NCBI RefSeq assembly: GCF_040833985.1
Contig: NZ_CP162139.1
Coordinates: forward strand, 3,568,501-3,632,500
Length of the DNA: 64,000 nucleotides
Source: Leptospira sp. WS4.C2
GTDB lineage: Bacteria > Spirochaetota > Leptospiria > Leptospirales > Leptospiraceae
Reading direction: 5' to 3'
Made by a program: the position numbers and the translations under genes. This document shows, piece after piece, positions 45,901 through 54,778 of this stretch. Below the pieces are notes generated by a model. The model saw nothing but the letters and a program-made list of their open reading frames with translations, was not told where the DNA came from and did not search any database. Within the stretch, counting starts at the first letter, position 1. Each line of letters opens with the position of its first letter.

Positions 45901-46181
45901 AAAAAATCAAAAGGATTGATCACCTTTAAATCGGTAACTAAATCAACCGCAACTTGTAAGATATTGGTTTTCTCTGGAAATACCAAACGGGCCAAATAAT
46001 TTCCAAATGGATCTTGTTGCCAATTTAGAAATTTTTGTTCCGGTAGTATATTTAAGGAATAAGAAACAATATGATTTTTGGTATGTGGGGCCGGTCTTAA
46101 TCTTACTACATGTGGAGAAAGTTTAATAGACTTGTCATATTGATAAGTTGTGATATGGGAAAGTGCAACTCGTATACTCAT
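42924..46181 (-). CDS. Transglutaminase plus DUF2126 domain protein
   Basis: A 1085-aa protein. The N-terminal transglutaminase part (about 1-300) has an intact Cys-His-Asp triad: RMGSCRDSAYLLVQIL, DLHAWAEVYIPG and WVGLDPTSG. A long C-terminal DUF2126 region (COG4196) has FLMDGRHSGTGGGNHITLGG and SFGEIVEKTKILYEEAHQL. DUF2126 resembles glutamine-synthetase/GCS-type carboxylate-amine ligases, so this polypeptide may both ligate and cleave. The tight position between alpha-E (2 bp) and the ATP-grasp fusion (0 bp) shows one operon. Confidence 0.92.
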   Translation of the reverse strand: MSIRVALSHITTYQYDKSIKLSPHVVRLRPAPHTKNHIVSYSLNILPEQKFLNWQQDPFGNYLARLVFPEKTNILQVAVDLVTDLKVINPFDFFVEEYAENFPFTYDKVLKKELAPYLKVKKPGKLLASYLKTINIEPKRIVEFLVAVNAKVYSDVGYVIRMEPGIQPPELTLSSRMGSCRDSAYLLVQILRNLGLAARFVSGYLIQLKADVKSLDGPSGAESDFTDLHAWAEVYIPGAGWVGLDPTSGLFTGEGHIPLAATPEPESAGPIYGFAEKAKLEFSFHMSVERVLETPRVTLPYQDDDWNRIVRLGDSIDKRIKKNDIRLTIGGEPTFVSTENPEAPEWNFDALGFEKYSKSEQLIKKLSKHFAPGGLLQYGQGKWYPGEPLPRWAMISYWRKDGEPIWNNPYLLADDRYTGSATTEDARRFISVLGEYLRVPTTSIHTAYEDNLYYLWQEANLPAKTESILDDLNTYDEMERKRILKVVDSGLHREVGYTLPLDYDVANQSWTSDEWIFRRGKMYLIPGDSPIGLRLPLHSLSGKESPSSPEDPAAPKPPLPKAKELGQLPFLATKVSYVASEERTRTALCVEPRNGNIRVFLPPIKSLEGWLRLIYAIEQTALGTDIPIVLEGYEAPYDPRLNRFKITPDPGVIEVNFHPSSSFGEIVEKTKILYEEAHQLRLTAEKFLMDGRHSGTGGGNHITLGGASVGDSPFLRKPSLLRSLVAYWQNHPGLSYLFSGMFIGPTSQSPRIDEGRNDSLHELKIAFQQIDSNRHTSPWMLDRVLRNILIDITGNTHRTEISIDKLFDPGSPTGRLGLIEMRAFEMPPHYQMSVIQQAFMMAIICRFWEDPYYGNPINWNTDLHDRFMLPYFVYRDFKEVIQDLQNSGFGFLSKDFDPFFEFRFPQYGICYLDGMEIELRMALEPWNVLGEENTAQGTSRGVDSATERVQVKVKGFHPERYRLSCNGYEVPLQATSVHNEYVAGVRFKAWTPVFTLHPHLPAQQSLVFDVYDTWNHRALGGCTYHVSHPGGLSYQTIPINGYEAESRRISRFWSHGHKIGKSLPPVRLENKAFPSTLDLRMVTFK

Positions 46182-46183
46182 AG

Positions 46184-47152
46184 TTAGTTTGTAAAAAATC
46201 GTTCCACGATTTTCGATCCAATATCATTCAATTCAATTTGAATATCATCCAGGTACTCATGTAGACCTTTATCAAAAATTGATTTGATATTTTCGGATCT
46301 AAGTCGGTTCAAATAAACAGTGGTTGCATCTTGCGCAAGGTTTCTAGGAAGTCCTTCCTTAATCCCAGAGATTTTTTCCAAAGCTTCTTGCATTTCTTGA
46401 ATACAAAAGAAAATCGATCTTGGAAAGGTTTCATTTAAAATCAAAAACTCAGCGATATCCGTTGGATCCACTCGTTTGTATTTCTGATTGTACATCTCAT
46501 GTGCAGAAGCAGATTTTAATAACGATAACCATTGTAATAAATCTAGGGTAGAGCCCACATCATGTACGGAAGGAAGTAAAATGAAATACTTCATATCTAG
46601 GATTCTAGTAGTTTTGTCAGCACGTTCCAAAAATCTTCCAAGAAGTGAAAAATTCCAAACTTCATCATGAGAAATGGTAGCATCCGAACATCCATAAAAG
46701 CTTTGACAGCTCTTTCTGACAGTGCTTAAGAACTCAGACAAATCCATGGAAACAGTATCTCCATGGAATTCTGCAGACTCCATATAAACCTTACGATAGT
46801 TTTTAATTAAAAGATAAAACTCATTCAATACTTCCCACATAGAAGTGGAAATATTTTCACGAATGGTTCGAGCATTTTCTCTTGCCCTCGAGAGACATTG
46901 GAATATAGAATTGGGATTCTCTTCATCAAAAGTCATAAACCGTATGACATTTAATGGACTTGGTTCTGAGTATCTTTTCTCAAACAACTCAACGTCACCT
47001 GTTGTATGTACAAGTGGCAACCATTGGTTCGGAACCTGTTCGTTTAAATCCAAAGATAACTGGTGATTGACGTCAATAAACCTTGAGTAGTTTTCTGCTC
47101 TCTCGATATATCGATTCATCCAAAAAACTGATTCTGCAACTCGGCTTAACAT
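46184..47152 (-). CDS. Alpha-E domain protein (DUF403)
   Basis: A 322-aa all-helical protein beginning MLSRVAESVFWMNRYIERAEN, the standard start of alpha-E domains, with the characteristic central segment DATISHDEVWNFSLLGRFLERADKT. There is no signal peptide. Its function is unproven; it always occurs with circularly permuted ATP-grasp and transglutaminase proteins. It is the stand-alone counterpart of the C-terminal half of the 844-aa fusion. It is followed after two bases by the DUF2126 gene. Confidence 0.93.
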   Translation of the reverse strand: MLSRVAESVFWMNRYIERAENYSRFIDVNHQLSLDLNEQVPNQWLPLVHTTGDVELFEKRYSEPSPLNVIRFMTFDEENPNSIFQCLSRARENARTIRENISTSMWEVLNEFYLLIKNYRKVYMESAEFHGDTVSMDLSEFLSTVRKSCQSFYGCSDATISHDEVWNFSLLGRFLERADKTTRILDMKYFILLPSVHDVGSTLDLLQWLSLLKSASAHEMYNQKYKRVDPTDIAEFLILNETFPRSIFFCIQEMQEALEKISGIKEGLPRNLAQDATTVYLNRLRSENIKSIFDKGLHEYLDDIQIELNDIGSKIVERFFTN

Positions 47153-47161
47153 ATTGTATCC

Positions 47162-48586
47162 TTATCCTAGAACCCAGGTGTCTTTTGAACCGCCCCCCTG
47201 GGATGAATTGACCACAAGGGATCCTTTTCGAAGCGCCACGCGAGTGAGTCCACCCGGCATGACATAAATATCCTTACCGTACAAAATGAACGGCCTAAGA
47301 TCAACGTGTCTTGATTCGATTTTATCTGCAATAAGCGTTGGAACTGTAGAGAGATTTAAAACAGGTTGGGCAATATAGTTTCTTGGATCTGCTTTGATGA
47401 GTTCCTTAAAATCTTCCTGCTCTTGTTTCGTTGATTTTGGACCAATGATCATTCCATACCCACCAGCACCATTGGCCGCTTTAACAACCAGATTATGAAT
47501 ATTATCCAATACAAATTGTAAATCTGGACCTTCCGAACAAAGATAAGTAGGAACATTTGGAATGATTGGCTCTTCACCTAAGTAGTATTTAATGATCTTA
47601 GGAACATAGGAATAAATTACTTTGTCATCAGCGACTCCAGTTCCAGGAGCATTAGCGAGAGCTACATTTCCTCTTTTGAATGCTTCAAAGATTCCCTTTA
47701 CTCCTAATAGAGAGTCAGGTCGGAAACTCGCTTGGTCCATAAATGTATCATCAATCCTTCTATAGATCACATCTACTTTACGAAGGCCTTTGGTAGTTTT
47801 CATATAGACTTTATGATTTTCTACAATGAGATCCGATCCTTCTACTAAGTAGACTCCCATCTTTTGAGCCAAAAAGCTGTGTTCGTAGTAGGCAGAATTG
47901 TAAACTCCAGGTGTCCAGACTGCAATCACAGGATCTACGACATCTGTTAGGTTTTCTAACATAGAACGTAGATGGTAAGGATAATCATAAACTTGACGAA
48001 TGTTTAATTTTTCAAAAAGTTCAGGAAAGGTTCGTTTCATCACTTCACGATTTTCCAAAACATAAGATACACCAGAAGGACAACGTAAGTTATCTTCTAA
48101 CACATGGAAGGCGCCAGCTCCATCGCGCACTAAATCCGTTCCAGTAATGTGAATCCAAATATCTTTTGGCGGTTTCAAACCGATACACTGTTTGAGATAT
48201 CCAGAACTAGACTCAATCATGTCCCGTGGAATGATTTTATCTTTGAGAATTTTTCCTTCGCCATAAATATCTGTTAAAAATAAATTGAGGGCTTGGATTC
48301 TCTGTTTGAGTCCTTTTTCTAAACTCACCCATTCTTCACTTGGAACAATCCGAGGGATTACATCAAATGGCATGATCCGTTCTTGTTCGCCACCATCACC
48401 ATACAAAGTAAAGGTGATTCCGAGTGACATGAGTGCCCTCTCCGCAGAACCACTGCGTTTTACGAGTTCAATCCCACCCAAACTCTCCATTTTCGTTTTT
48501 ACAAAGTCGTAACTTTTACGCGGATAACCTTCGCTAGAAAACATCTCATCATATATATTTTTTGCACTATAGTCGGCGATAAACAT
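47162..48586 (-). CDS. Circularly permuted ATP-grasp protein (DUF404/DUF407), first gene of operon
   Basis: A 474-aa COG2308 protein. Family motifs are IMPFDVIPRIVPSEEWVSLEKGLKQR, DNLRCPSGVSYVLENREVM, YYEHSFLAQKMGVYLVEGSDL, RRIDDTFMDQASFRPDS, NAPGTGVADDKVIYSYV and the C-terminal VVKAANGAGGYGMIIGP (nucleotide loop). The predicted activity is ATP-dependent carboxylate-amine ligation. It is only nine bases before the alpha-E gene. The 178-bp region upstream, beyond 48586, must hold the operon promoter, but no strong consensus could be identified. Confidence 0.93.
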   Translation of the reverse strand: MFIADYSAKNIYDEMFSSEGYPRKSYDFVKTKMESLGGIELVKRSGSAERALMSLGITFTLYGDGGEQERIMPFDVIPRIVPSEEWVSLEKGLKQRIQALNLFLTDIYGEGKILKDKIIPRDMIESSSGYLKQCIGLKPPKDIWIHITGTDLVRDGAGAFHVLEDNLRCPSGVSYVLENREVMKRTFPELFEKLNIRQVYDYPYHLRSMLENLTDVVDPVIAVWTPGVYNSAYYEHSFLAQKMGVYLVEGSDLIVENHKVYMKTTKGLRKVDVIYRRIDDTFMDQASFRPDSLLGVKGIFEAFKRGNVALANAPGTGVADDKVIYSYVPKIIKYYLGEEPIIPNVPTYLCSEGPDLQFVLDNIHNLVVKAANGAGGYGMIIGPKSTKQEQEDFKELIKADPRNYIAQPVLNLSTVPTLIADKIESRHVDLRPFILYGKDIYVMPGGLTRVALRKGSLVVNSSQGGGSKDTWVLG

Positions 48587-48650
48587 AGGGGCACCCTCTG
48601 CTTACTTAGTTAGCAATATTTGTACCAAATGAAAGATATGACCGAAAAGA

Positions 48651-48761
48651 ATGAATTCCATTCTCATCCGACATAAGATAGAAAGAGATGGCGATTTTAT
48701 TGTTTATAAATTAAGCAATGGAGAAAAAGAGAGGATAACATTGTATCTAAAGAGTACGTAA
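48651..48761 (+). CDS. Possible 36-aa small protein
   Basis: An ATG-TAA frame of 37 codons between the divergent operon and the convergent SDR gene. The peptide begins MNSILIRHKIERDGDFIVYK and ends LYLKST, a protein-like composition with alternating hydrophobic residues. An in-frame TGA nine bases before the ATG fixes the start, and GAAAAGA precedes it weakly. No family recognised. It could be a relic or a real small protein; the evidence is only the frame and composition. Confidence 0.35.
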   Translation: MNSILIRHKIERDGDFIVYKLSNGEKERITLYLKST

Positions 48762-48764
48762 TGA

Positions 48765-49514
48765 TTAGTTTTCAGCAGATGGGGATAAATCATTCGAAGA
48801 AATTTTCTTCTTTTTTTCTTGTTTTAGCCGGAATCCATAGGCCAAGGTTCGGAAAAAACGTAAAAAAGGTAAAAATTTTAACAAAAACCGGTTCCCCAAC
48901 TGTGATAAATGTTCATACCTTCTCTTTTTTGGACGTAAAACAGATTGTAAGACACGGCTTGCCAGCCGTTTCGGATCAGAAAGTTTTGGATCGAGTGCAA
49001 TGACTCGGGAAAATCGGAATTCTCTCCCTATTTGTTTACGAAAGGAATCCCAGAAATAATCCAAAGCAGACTTAGTTGATCCATACAATCCAAAACCAGG
49101 AGTTGGAATTTTTGTTAAATCAGAACTAACAACAATTATATGAAGTCCCACGGAGATTAAATTAGTCAAACGCTGAACTGTATAAATGGGAGCGAGTGTA
49201 TTTGAATGGAAGAGTATTTTTAATTTGTTCCAATCCTCTTTTTCATCTTCTGCATAAGTGATTTGTTCTGAATTTAAAATAAAAACGTCGATTTTATCCA
49301 AGGTTTCAATGGCCGATTCAATCAATCGTTCCATTTGGTCCGGTTTGGAAGGGTCAATTTTGTATTTTTGCAAATTGGGATGATTTGGAATTTCTTCTGG
49401 GTTGGAATCACCAACGACAACAAGTGCACCTTCCGAAAGTAGGAGTGGCAAAAGTTCTTTTCCCAAAGGAGAAGAACCTGAACTCAAAACAATCTTTTTG
49501 GAAGCAAGTTTCAT
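48765..49514 (-). CDS. Short-chain dehydrogenase/reductase (SDR)
   Basis: A 249-aa Rossmann-fold protein. A glycine-rich variant loop (SSGSSPLGKELL) replaces the usual TGxxxGxG, followed by VVVGDSN. The catalytic Tyr-x-x-x-Lys is present in GFGLYGSTKSALDYF, with Ser in IIVVSSDL. The start was taken at MKLASKKIVLSSG; a longer frame to 49619 would overlap the yqgE-like gene heavily. The C-terminus is unusually basic (RPKKRRYEH and a KQEKKKK run), which suggests membrane or nucleic-acid association. It may be the last gene of the heat-shock cluster. Substrate unknown. Confidence 0.82.
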   Translation of the reverse strand: MKLASKKIVLSSGSSPLGKELLPLLLSEGALVVVGDSNPEEIPNHPNLQKYKIDPSKPDQMERLIESAIETLDKIDVFILNSEQITYAEDEKEDWNKLKILFHSNTLAPIYTVQRLTNLISVGLHIIVVSSDLTKIPTPGFGLYGSTKSALDYFWDSFRKQIGREFRFSRVIALDPKLSDPKRLASRVLQSVLRPKKRRYEHLSQLGNRFLLKFLPFLRFFRTLAYGFRLKQEKKKKISSNDLSPSAEN

Positions 49515-49536
49515 ATCGGCAATTTTAGTGAGTGGA

Positions 49537-50103
49537 TCAATTGAGAGAAGGATCTTTTGTATGGTCAACAAAGTATTTATAGATTCCACCTTTGCTGCGA
49601 AGGGCTTCGCGCCAAACAACCTCAGAATCGTCTTCCCTAAAAACGATAGATTCGTCTACCTGGTCAGAGATTACCCAAGACAACCTTTCAAACTCACTCT
49701 CCAATTGGCCAGAAGACCAACCTGCATATCCTTGCAAAACCCGAAATTGAATCTGATCAGAGGAAAGAACTTCAACCATAGTATCAAAACTTCTTGCCAT
49801 ATAGATTCCTGGAACAATTTCTACACCGGGGTCCTCGGTTTGTGTACCATTATGAAGTATAGATACGAACATATTGTCCACTGGGCCACCAGAAAACACT
49901 TGTTTGTTGGAATAGGCAGTATCTGGTAAATTTTTGATCAATGATTCCATTGTTTGGTCAGTGGGTTTGTTTAAAACCAGACCAAAAGCACCGTCGTCGT
50001 CATGATCTACCATAAGGACAACGGTTTTGTGAAAAAAATCCTGAATCACACTAGAGTTGGAAATGAGTAACTTTCCGCGAGTTGAATCAGGAATATCTGT
50101 CAT
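49537..50103 (-). CDS. YqgE/AlgH family protein
   Basis: A 188-aa protein. GKLLISNSSVIQDFFHKTVVLMVDHDDDGAFGLVLNKPT, then VFSGGPVDN and LQGYAGWSSGQLESEF form the UPF0301/YqgE signature. AlgH regulates alginate genes in Pseudomonas, but the family's molecular function is unclear. Its ATG shares a base with the stop codon of the upstream oxidoreductase (TAATG), so the two are coupled. Confidence 0.93.
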   Translation of the reverse strand: MTDIPDSTRGKLLISNSSVIQDFFHKTVVLMVDHDDDGAFGLVLNKPTDQTMESLIKNLPDTAYSNKQVFSGGPVDNMFVSILHNGTQTEDPGVEIVPGIYMARSFDTMVEVLSSDQIQFRVLQGYAGWSSGQLESEFERLSWVISDQVDESIVFREDDSEVVWREALRSKGGIYKYFVDHTKDPSLN

Positions 50104-51065
50104 TATTTTTTGCCGTGAATTTCTTCCAGGATTTTGTAAGCCACTTCTAATGTTTTAATATCAGAATCACCTTTCACCATTGGATCGGATTCTCCTTTGA
50201 TACATTTCACAAAGTGCTCGTGTTCCTGTTTGAGTGGATTGTCTTTATGAACAAAGATTTTTTCCACAATGGATTCTTGTCTGTATTTGATTTCTCCACT
50301 TCCAAGTTGAGTAGTCGAACTTGCTTGTCTATGCAACTCAATCTCTTGATTGGTAAAATCTAAAAATACATACGAATCTTTCTGAGAAATATTGAGAGTT
50401 CTGATTTTTGCCTGGGAAGCGCGGGAAGCATTGAGGGAAGCAACACATCCATTGGCAAAAGTGATAACCACACTCGCAATATCTTCATGATTTGAAACAA
50501 CAGAAGAACCAACGGCTTTGACTTCTTTCACTTCAGACTTTACCAAGTTCAAAACTATGTCAATGTCGTGGATCATCATATCTAAAACTACACCTACGTC
50601 AGTGATACGACTGTTATAGGGAGCAATTCTTCTGGATTCGATGAGGAGTGGGTGTTCTGCAATTTTACCCAATTCCAAAACGGCTCCATTGAATCGTTCG
50701 ACGTGACCGACTTGCAAAATTAGGTTGTTCTGTTTTGCCAAAGTTACCAGTTCTTTCGCTTCTTCTACCGTTTGTGAAATGGGTTTTTCAACCAAAACAT
50801 GCTTCTTTTCGGTTAAAGCTTGTTTGGCGATTTTATGATGAAGGAAAGTTGGTGCTGCAATGACGATGGCATCTGTTTCCTTTAACAATTCTTCCACTGT
50901 AGGAAACGCTTTTGTTTTGTGTTTCTCAGCAATTTGAGAGGCACGTTCTAAGTTGGCATCAAATATCCCGATGAGTTCTGCATCAGAAAGCTGTTTGGCA
51001 ACATTTACGTGGTATTGGCCCATATGGCCTGTACCAATGACTCCGAGTCGGACTTTTTTCTCCAT
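50103..51065 (-). CDS. Gfo/Idh/MocA family NAD(P)-dependent oxidoreductase
   Basis: A 320-aa enzyme with Rossmann motif LGVIGTGHMGQYHVNVAKQL, the family signature VEKPISQTVEEAKELV with the conserved Lys-Pro, and a C-terminal domain containing GVVLDMMIHDIDIVLNLV, holding the catalytic His. Typical substrates are sugars or inositol derivatives. The start at the ATG 51065 was preferred over an upstream TTG (51077) because GAGAG lies five bases before it. It follows dnaJ by 24 bp, so heat-shock transcription may extend into it. Confidence 0.9.
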   Translation of the reverse strand: MEKKVRLGVIGTGHMGQYHVNVAKQLSDAELIGIFDANLERASQIAEKHKTKAFPTVEELLKETDAIVIAAPTFLHHKIAKQALTEKKHVLVEKPISQTVEEAKELVTLAKQNNLILQVGHVERFNGAVLELGKIAEHPLLIESRRIAPYNSRITDVGVVLDMMIHDIDIVLNLVKSEVKEVKAVGSSVVSNHEDIASVVITFANGCVASLNASRASQAKIRTLNISQKDSYVFLDFTNQEIELHRQASSTTQLGSGEIKYRQESIVEKIFVHKDNPLKQEHEHFVKCIKGESDPMVKGDSDIKTLEVAYKILEEIHGKK

Positions 51066-51089
51066 AGATGCTCTCAATACTCCAAATGA

Positions 51090-52217
51090 TCAGCGGAAAA
51101 ACAACTTAGATTTTCCGCCACTGCCCACCTTTTCTCCGGACTCGCGGGCAAATTCTTCCATTAATTCTCTCTGTTTTTTAGAAAGTTTCTTAGGAATTTC
51201 GACTTTAATGATTACATGTTGGTCCCCTTTTCCGTAAGAACCAAGGTAAGGAATCCCATGACCCTTCAATCGGAAAATCTGTCCACTTTCTGTTCCTTCT
51301 GGAATTTTGAGTTGGATGGTTTTTCCATCAATGGAAGGCACTTCAATCTCTCCCCCAAGGCAAGCCATAGACAATGAAATTGTTTTTTGAACAATTAAGT
51401 CGTTCCCTTGGCGCTCAAAGGTTGGGTGTTTTTTGATATGTGTTACGACATATAAATCACCACTTGGTCCGCCATTCGGGCCAGACTCACCTTCTCCAGA
51501 AACTTTGAGTCGGCTTCCCGATTCCACACCTGCAGGAATTTTTATATGAATGGTTCGTCTTTTCTCTGTTAGGCCTTCACCTTTACAAGTTTTACAAGGA
51601 TTGGAAATGACCTTTCCTTTTCCTTTACAACGTGGGCAGGTCGTTGTGACACTAAAGAAACCTTGTGTCCTTCTGACTTGTCCTGTTCCCGAACAATCCG
51701 GGCATACCGTTGGCGAAGATCCTTTGGATGCTCCCGAACCAGAACAATCCACACAAGTTTCGAGTCGTGGGATTTCAATTTTGTATTCTTTACCGAGGGC
51801 AGCATCTTCTAAACTAACTTCTAAATTATAACGTAAATCCGATCCTCTTTGAGGACCGGACCTTCTTCCGCCACCGCGGCTACCACCGCCACCTGCGCCT
51901 CCGAAAAATTCACTGAAAATATCACCGAAGTCTCCAAAGATATCAGAGAAGTCTGTATAAGCTCCTGCCCCGTATCCTCCGCCAGCACCGGCATTGACGC
52001 CGGCTTTGCCGTACTGATCGTACGCCGCACGTTTCTGTGCATCGCGTAAGACTTCATAAGCTTCGGTAGCCTCTTTGAATTTTTCTTCCGCTTCTTTATC
52101 ACCCTTATTTTTATCAGGGTGATATTTGATGGCTAACTTACGATAGGCGCTCTTGATCTCATCATCAGAGGCACCTTTCGAAACGCCTAATACTTCGTAG
52201 TAACCACGGTCGCTCAT
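51090..52217 (-). CDS. dnaJ: Chaperone protein DnaJ
   Basis: The Hsp40 co-chaperone that stimulates DnaK ATPase. The 375-aa type I protein has a J domain (1-70) with the HPD tripeptide in [10 protein letters not shown] and a Gly/Phe-rich linker (about 75-115). The zinc domain has four repeats ([24 protein letters not shown] and CKTCKGEG), and the C-terminal substrate domains follow. It is 20 bp after dnaK in the hrcA-grpE-dnaK-dnaJ order. Confidence 0.98.
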   Translation of the reverse strand: MSDRGYYEVLGVSKGASDDEIKSAYRKLAIKYHPDKNKGDKEAEEKFKEATEAYEVLRDAQKRAAYDQYGKAGVNAGAGGGYGAGAYTDFSDIFGDFGDIFSEFFGGAGGGGSRGGGRRSGPQRGSDLRYNLEVSLEDAALGKEYKIEIPRLETCVDCSGSGASKGSSPTVCPDCSGTGQVRRTQGFFSVTTTCPRCKGKGKVISNPCKTCKGEGLTEKRRTIHIKIPAGVESGSRLKVSGEGESGPNGGPSGDLYVVTHIKKHPTFERQGNDLIVQKTISLSMACLGGEIEVPSIDGKTIQLKIPEGTESGQIFRLKGHGIPYLGSYGKGDQHVIIKVEIPKKLSKKQRELMEEFARESGEKVGSGGKSKLFFR

Positions 52218-52237
52218 AGTTTTACTTCTTTCTCTAT

Positions 52238-54172
52238 TTATTTTTTGTCCTCATCGACTACGGTGTAATCCGCATCGACGACCTTTTCGCCACCGGCAGA
52301 AGATTCACTGGCACCTTGACCTGCATTTGCACCAGGATCCGCACCCGGAGCTCCTGCTTCAGGACCTGCTTGTGAATAAATCTTTTGTCCAATTTGCATT
52401 GCGACTTCTTGGATGGAATCTCGAGAAGCTTTCATACGTTCGACATCACCAGATTCCATTGCTTCACGGCCGCGTTTGATTTCGTCCTGAGCTCTTTGTT
52501 TTTCTGTTTCGTCGAGTTTGTCAGCAGATTCTCCGATGGTTTTTTCTAATTGGTAAACAATTGCTTCCAATTCATTTTTAGTATCAGCAGCTTCGCGAAG
52601 TTTTTTATCTTCTTCTGCGTGAGCTTCTGCATCCTTAACCATCTTTTTGATTTCTTCTTCAGACAATCCGGAAGAAGATTCAATACGAATCTTTTGTTCT
52701 TTTCCTGTTCCTAAGTCTTTTGCTGATACGTGAACGATACCGTTCGCATCAATATCAAAAGTGACTTCAATTTGAGGTACTCCTCTTGGTGCCGATGGAA
52801 TTCCCACTAAATCAAAACGACCGAGGGTTCTATTGGCACTTGCCATCTCACGTTCCCCTTGCAATACATGAACCGAAACTGTGGTTTGGCTGTCTGCTGC
52901 AGTAGAGAACACTTGTGACTTTCTTGTAGGAATGGTTGTGTTTCTTTCGATGAGTTTTGTCATCACACCACCCAAAGTTTCAATACCAAGTGAAAGTGGA
53001 GTTACATCGAGTAACAATACATCGGTGACATCACCTGCAAGAACTCCCCCTTGGATCGCAGCACCTACTGCCACAACTTCGTCTGGGTTTACAGATTTGT
53101 TTGGTTCTTTACCGAAAATTTCTTTTACAAGAGCTTGCACCGCAGGGATACGAATCGATCCACCCACAAGGATGACTTCATCAATTTCGCTCGCAGTAAG
53201 GCCGGCATCCTTCAATGCATTGATACATGGAATGCGCGTTCTTTCTACAAGTGATCTTGTGATTTCATCAAACTTTGCTTTAGTGAGGGTCATATCCAAA
53301 TGTTTTGGACCAGATGCATCGGCAGTGATGAACGGAAGATTGATTTGAGTGGAAGAGGTTCCAGACAACTCGATTTTAGCTTTTTCAGCAGCTTCTTTCA
53401 ATCGTTGTACTGTGTTTTTATCTCCAGAGATATCAATCCCGGTTTGTTTTTTAAACTCATCAATCATCCACTGCATCACAACGTTATCAAAGTCGTCACC
53501 ACCAAGATGAGTGTCCCCATTTGTGGATTTTACTTCAAATACACCGTCACCAAGCTCAAGGATAGAAACGTCAAATGTTCCACCACCTAAGTCGTATACG
53601 GCGATTTTGGCACTGGTTTTTTTCTTATCAAAACCGTAAGCAAGAGCCGCAGCCGTTGGTTCGTTAATGATTCGTTCTACTTCAAGGCCAGCAATGCGTC
53701 CGGCATCTTTTGTTGCTTGTCTTTGTTCGTCATTGAAATAGGCAGGCACGGTTACCACAGCTTTCTTCACTTCGTAACCAAGAAAGTCTTCCGCAGTTTT
53801 TTTCATTTTTTGAAGAACACGAGCCGCAATCTCTTGTGGAGTGAATTCACCAGAAACAGTTTCAAATTTTACGCCATCATTTCCAGCACGGATCACTTTG
53901 TAAGATACCATCTTGGATTCGTCACCAGCCTCGTTAAAACGACGACCAATAAAACGTTTCGCAGAACGAATGGTATTTACTGCATTCGTAATTGCCTGAT
54001 TCTTAGCGAACTGACCAACAATCGTTTCTCCTTTTGCGGTAAAGGCAACAATCGAAGGAGTGGTTCTTGCCCCTTCTGAGTTTTGAATGACAACAGGGTC
54101 TCCACCTTCCATAACCGCCACACAAGAGTTAGTGGTTCCTAAATCGATACCTATAATTTTTTCCTTAGACAT
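52238..54172 (-). CDS. dnaK: Chaperone protein DnaK (Hsp70)
   Basis: The ATP-driven chaperone of 644 aa. The N-terminal [19 protein letters not shown], the [16 protein letters not shown] and [13 protein letters not shown] segments mark the nucleotide-binding domain (1-385). The substrate-binding domain starts after [20 protein letters not shown], and a helical lid ends in an acidic Gly-rich tail, [12 protein letters not shown]. It is third in the CIRCE-controlled operon. Confidence 0.99.
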   Translation of the reverse strand: MSKEKIIGIDLGTTNSCVAVMEGGDPVVIQNSEGARTTPSIVAFTAKGETIVGQFAKNQAITNAVNTIRSAKRFIGRRFNEAGDESKMVSYKVIRAGNDGVKFETVSGEFTPQEIAARVLQKMKKTAEDFLGYEVKKAVVTVPAYFNDEQRQATKDAGRIAGLEVERIINEPTAAALAYGFDKKKTSAKIAVYDLGGGTFDVSILELGDGVFEVKSTNGDTHLGGDDFDNVVMQWMIDEFKKQTGIDISGDKNTVQRLKEAAEKAKIELSGTSSTQINLPFITADASGPKHLDMTLTKAKFDEITRSLVERTRIPCINALKDAGLTASEIDEVILVGGSIRIPAVQALVKEIFGKEPNKSVNPDEVVAVGAAIQGGVLAGDVTDVLLLDVTPLSLGIETLGGVMTKLIERNTTIPTRKSQVFSTAADSQTTVSVHVLQGEREMASANRTLGRFDLVGIPSAPRGVPQIEVTFDIDANGIVHVSAKDLGTGKEQKIRIESSSGLSEEEIKKMVKDAEAHAEEDKKLREAADTKNELEAIVYQLEKTIGESADKLDETEKQRAQDEIKRGREAMESGDVERMKASRDSIQEVAMQIGQKIYSQAGPEAGAPGADPGANAGQGASESSAGGEKVVDADYTVVDEDKK

Positions 54173-54194
54173 AGTCTTCTCCTTCTTACTTATA

Positions 54195-54767
54195 TTAACT
54201 TTGTGGTTTTCCCACTTTTACACGTGCAGGACGAATGGACTGTTTGTTCTCACCTTCTTCATGGTAAAAACCTGCTTGGTATGTTTCCACAACAGTCTCT
54301 TCGGTAAACTCTGCACTTTCCTCAGAAGCGATTGCTTCCATGAGCATAGGATCAAACGGCATTCCTTTCGGATCTAAACGTTTGATTCCTTCTTTTTCCA
54401 ATACGGAATAAAATTCCTTTTGAACCATTTTGATCCCTTCTACGAAAGCGACTACTTCCGGAGTTTGGTTAGGAACGTTGGATACTCGTTCCAAGTTGTC
54501 TAAAGCACCAGTTAGGCCTTCAGCAAACTTATTAATGGATTCTTTTCTTGCATTTAACAAGTCATTCGCAGTTCGACGTTTGTAGTTTTGAAACTCCGCA
54601 CGTTCTCTTAGCCAAGAATCTTTTAAAGTTTCGATTTCTTTTTTAGCGTTATCGAGTTCTTTCTCGGCACCCTCTACTGCTTGTTCAATGGCTTCATCCG
54701 TAATGGCCTGTCCTTCTTCGACTGACACATTTTGTTCATCCACGGACCCGTTTGTTTCTTCTGCCAT
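54195..54767 (-). CDS. grpE: Nucleotide exchange factor GrpE
   Basis: A 190-aa protein that releases ADP from DnaK. It has an acidic N-terminus, a long coiled coil (about 30-105; [20 protein letters not shown]) and the C-terminal beta wing, with [20 protein letters not shown] and [13 protein letters not shown]. It sits 11 bp after hrcA and 22 bp before dnaK. Confidence 0.97.
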   Translation of the reverse strand: MAEETNGSVDEQNVSVEEGQAITDEAIEQAVEGAEKELDNAKKEIETLKDSWLRERAEFQNYKRRTANDLLNARKESINKFAEGLTGALDNLERVSNVPNQTPEVVAFVEGIKMVQKEFYSVLEKEGIKRLDPKGMPFDPMLMEAIASEESAEFTEETVVETYQAGFYHEEGENKQSIRPARVKVGKPQS

Positions 54768-54778
54768 TTTTCCTCCTA

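Noticed and set aside
53717..54079. Long plus-strand frames antisense to dnaK
   Set aside because: dnaK is certain, and long antisense frames arise from its codon use.
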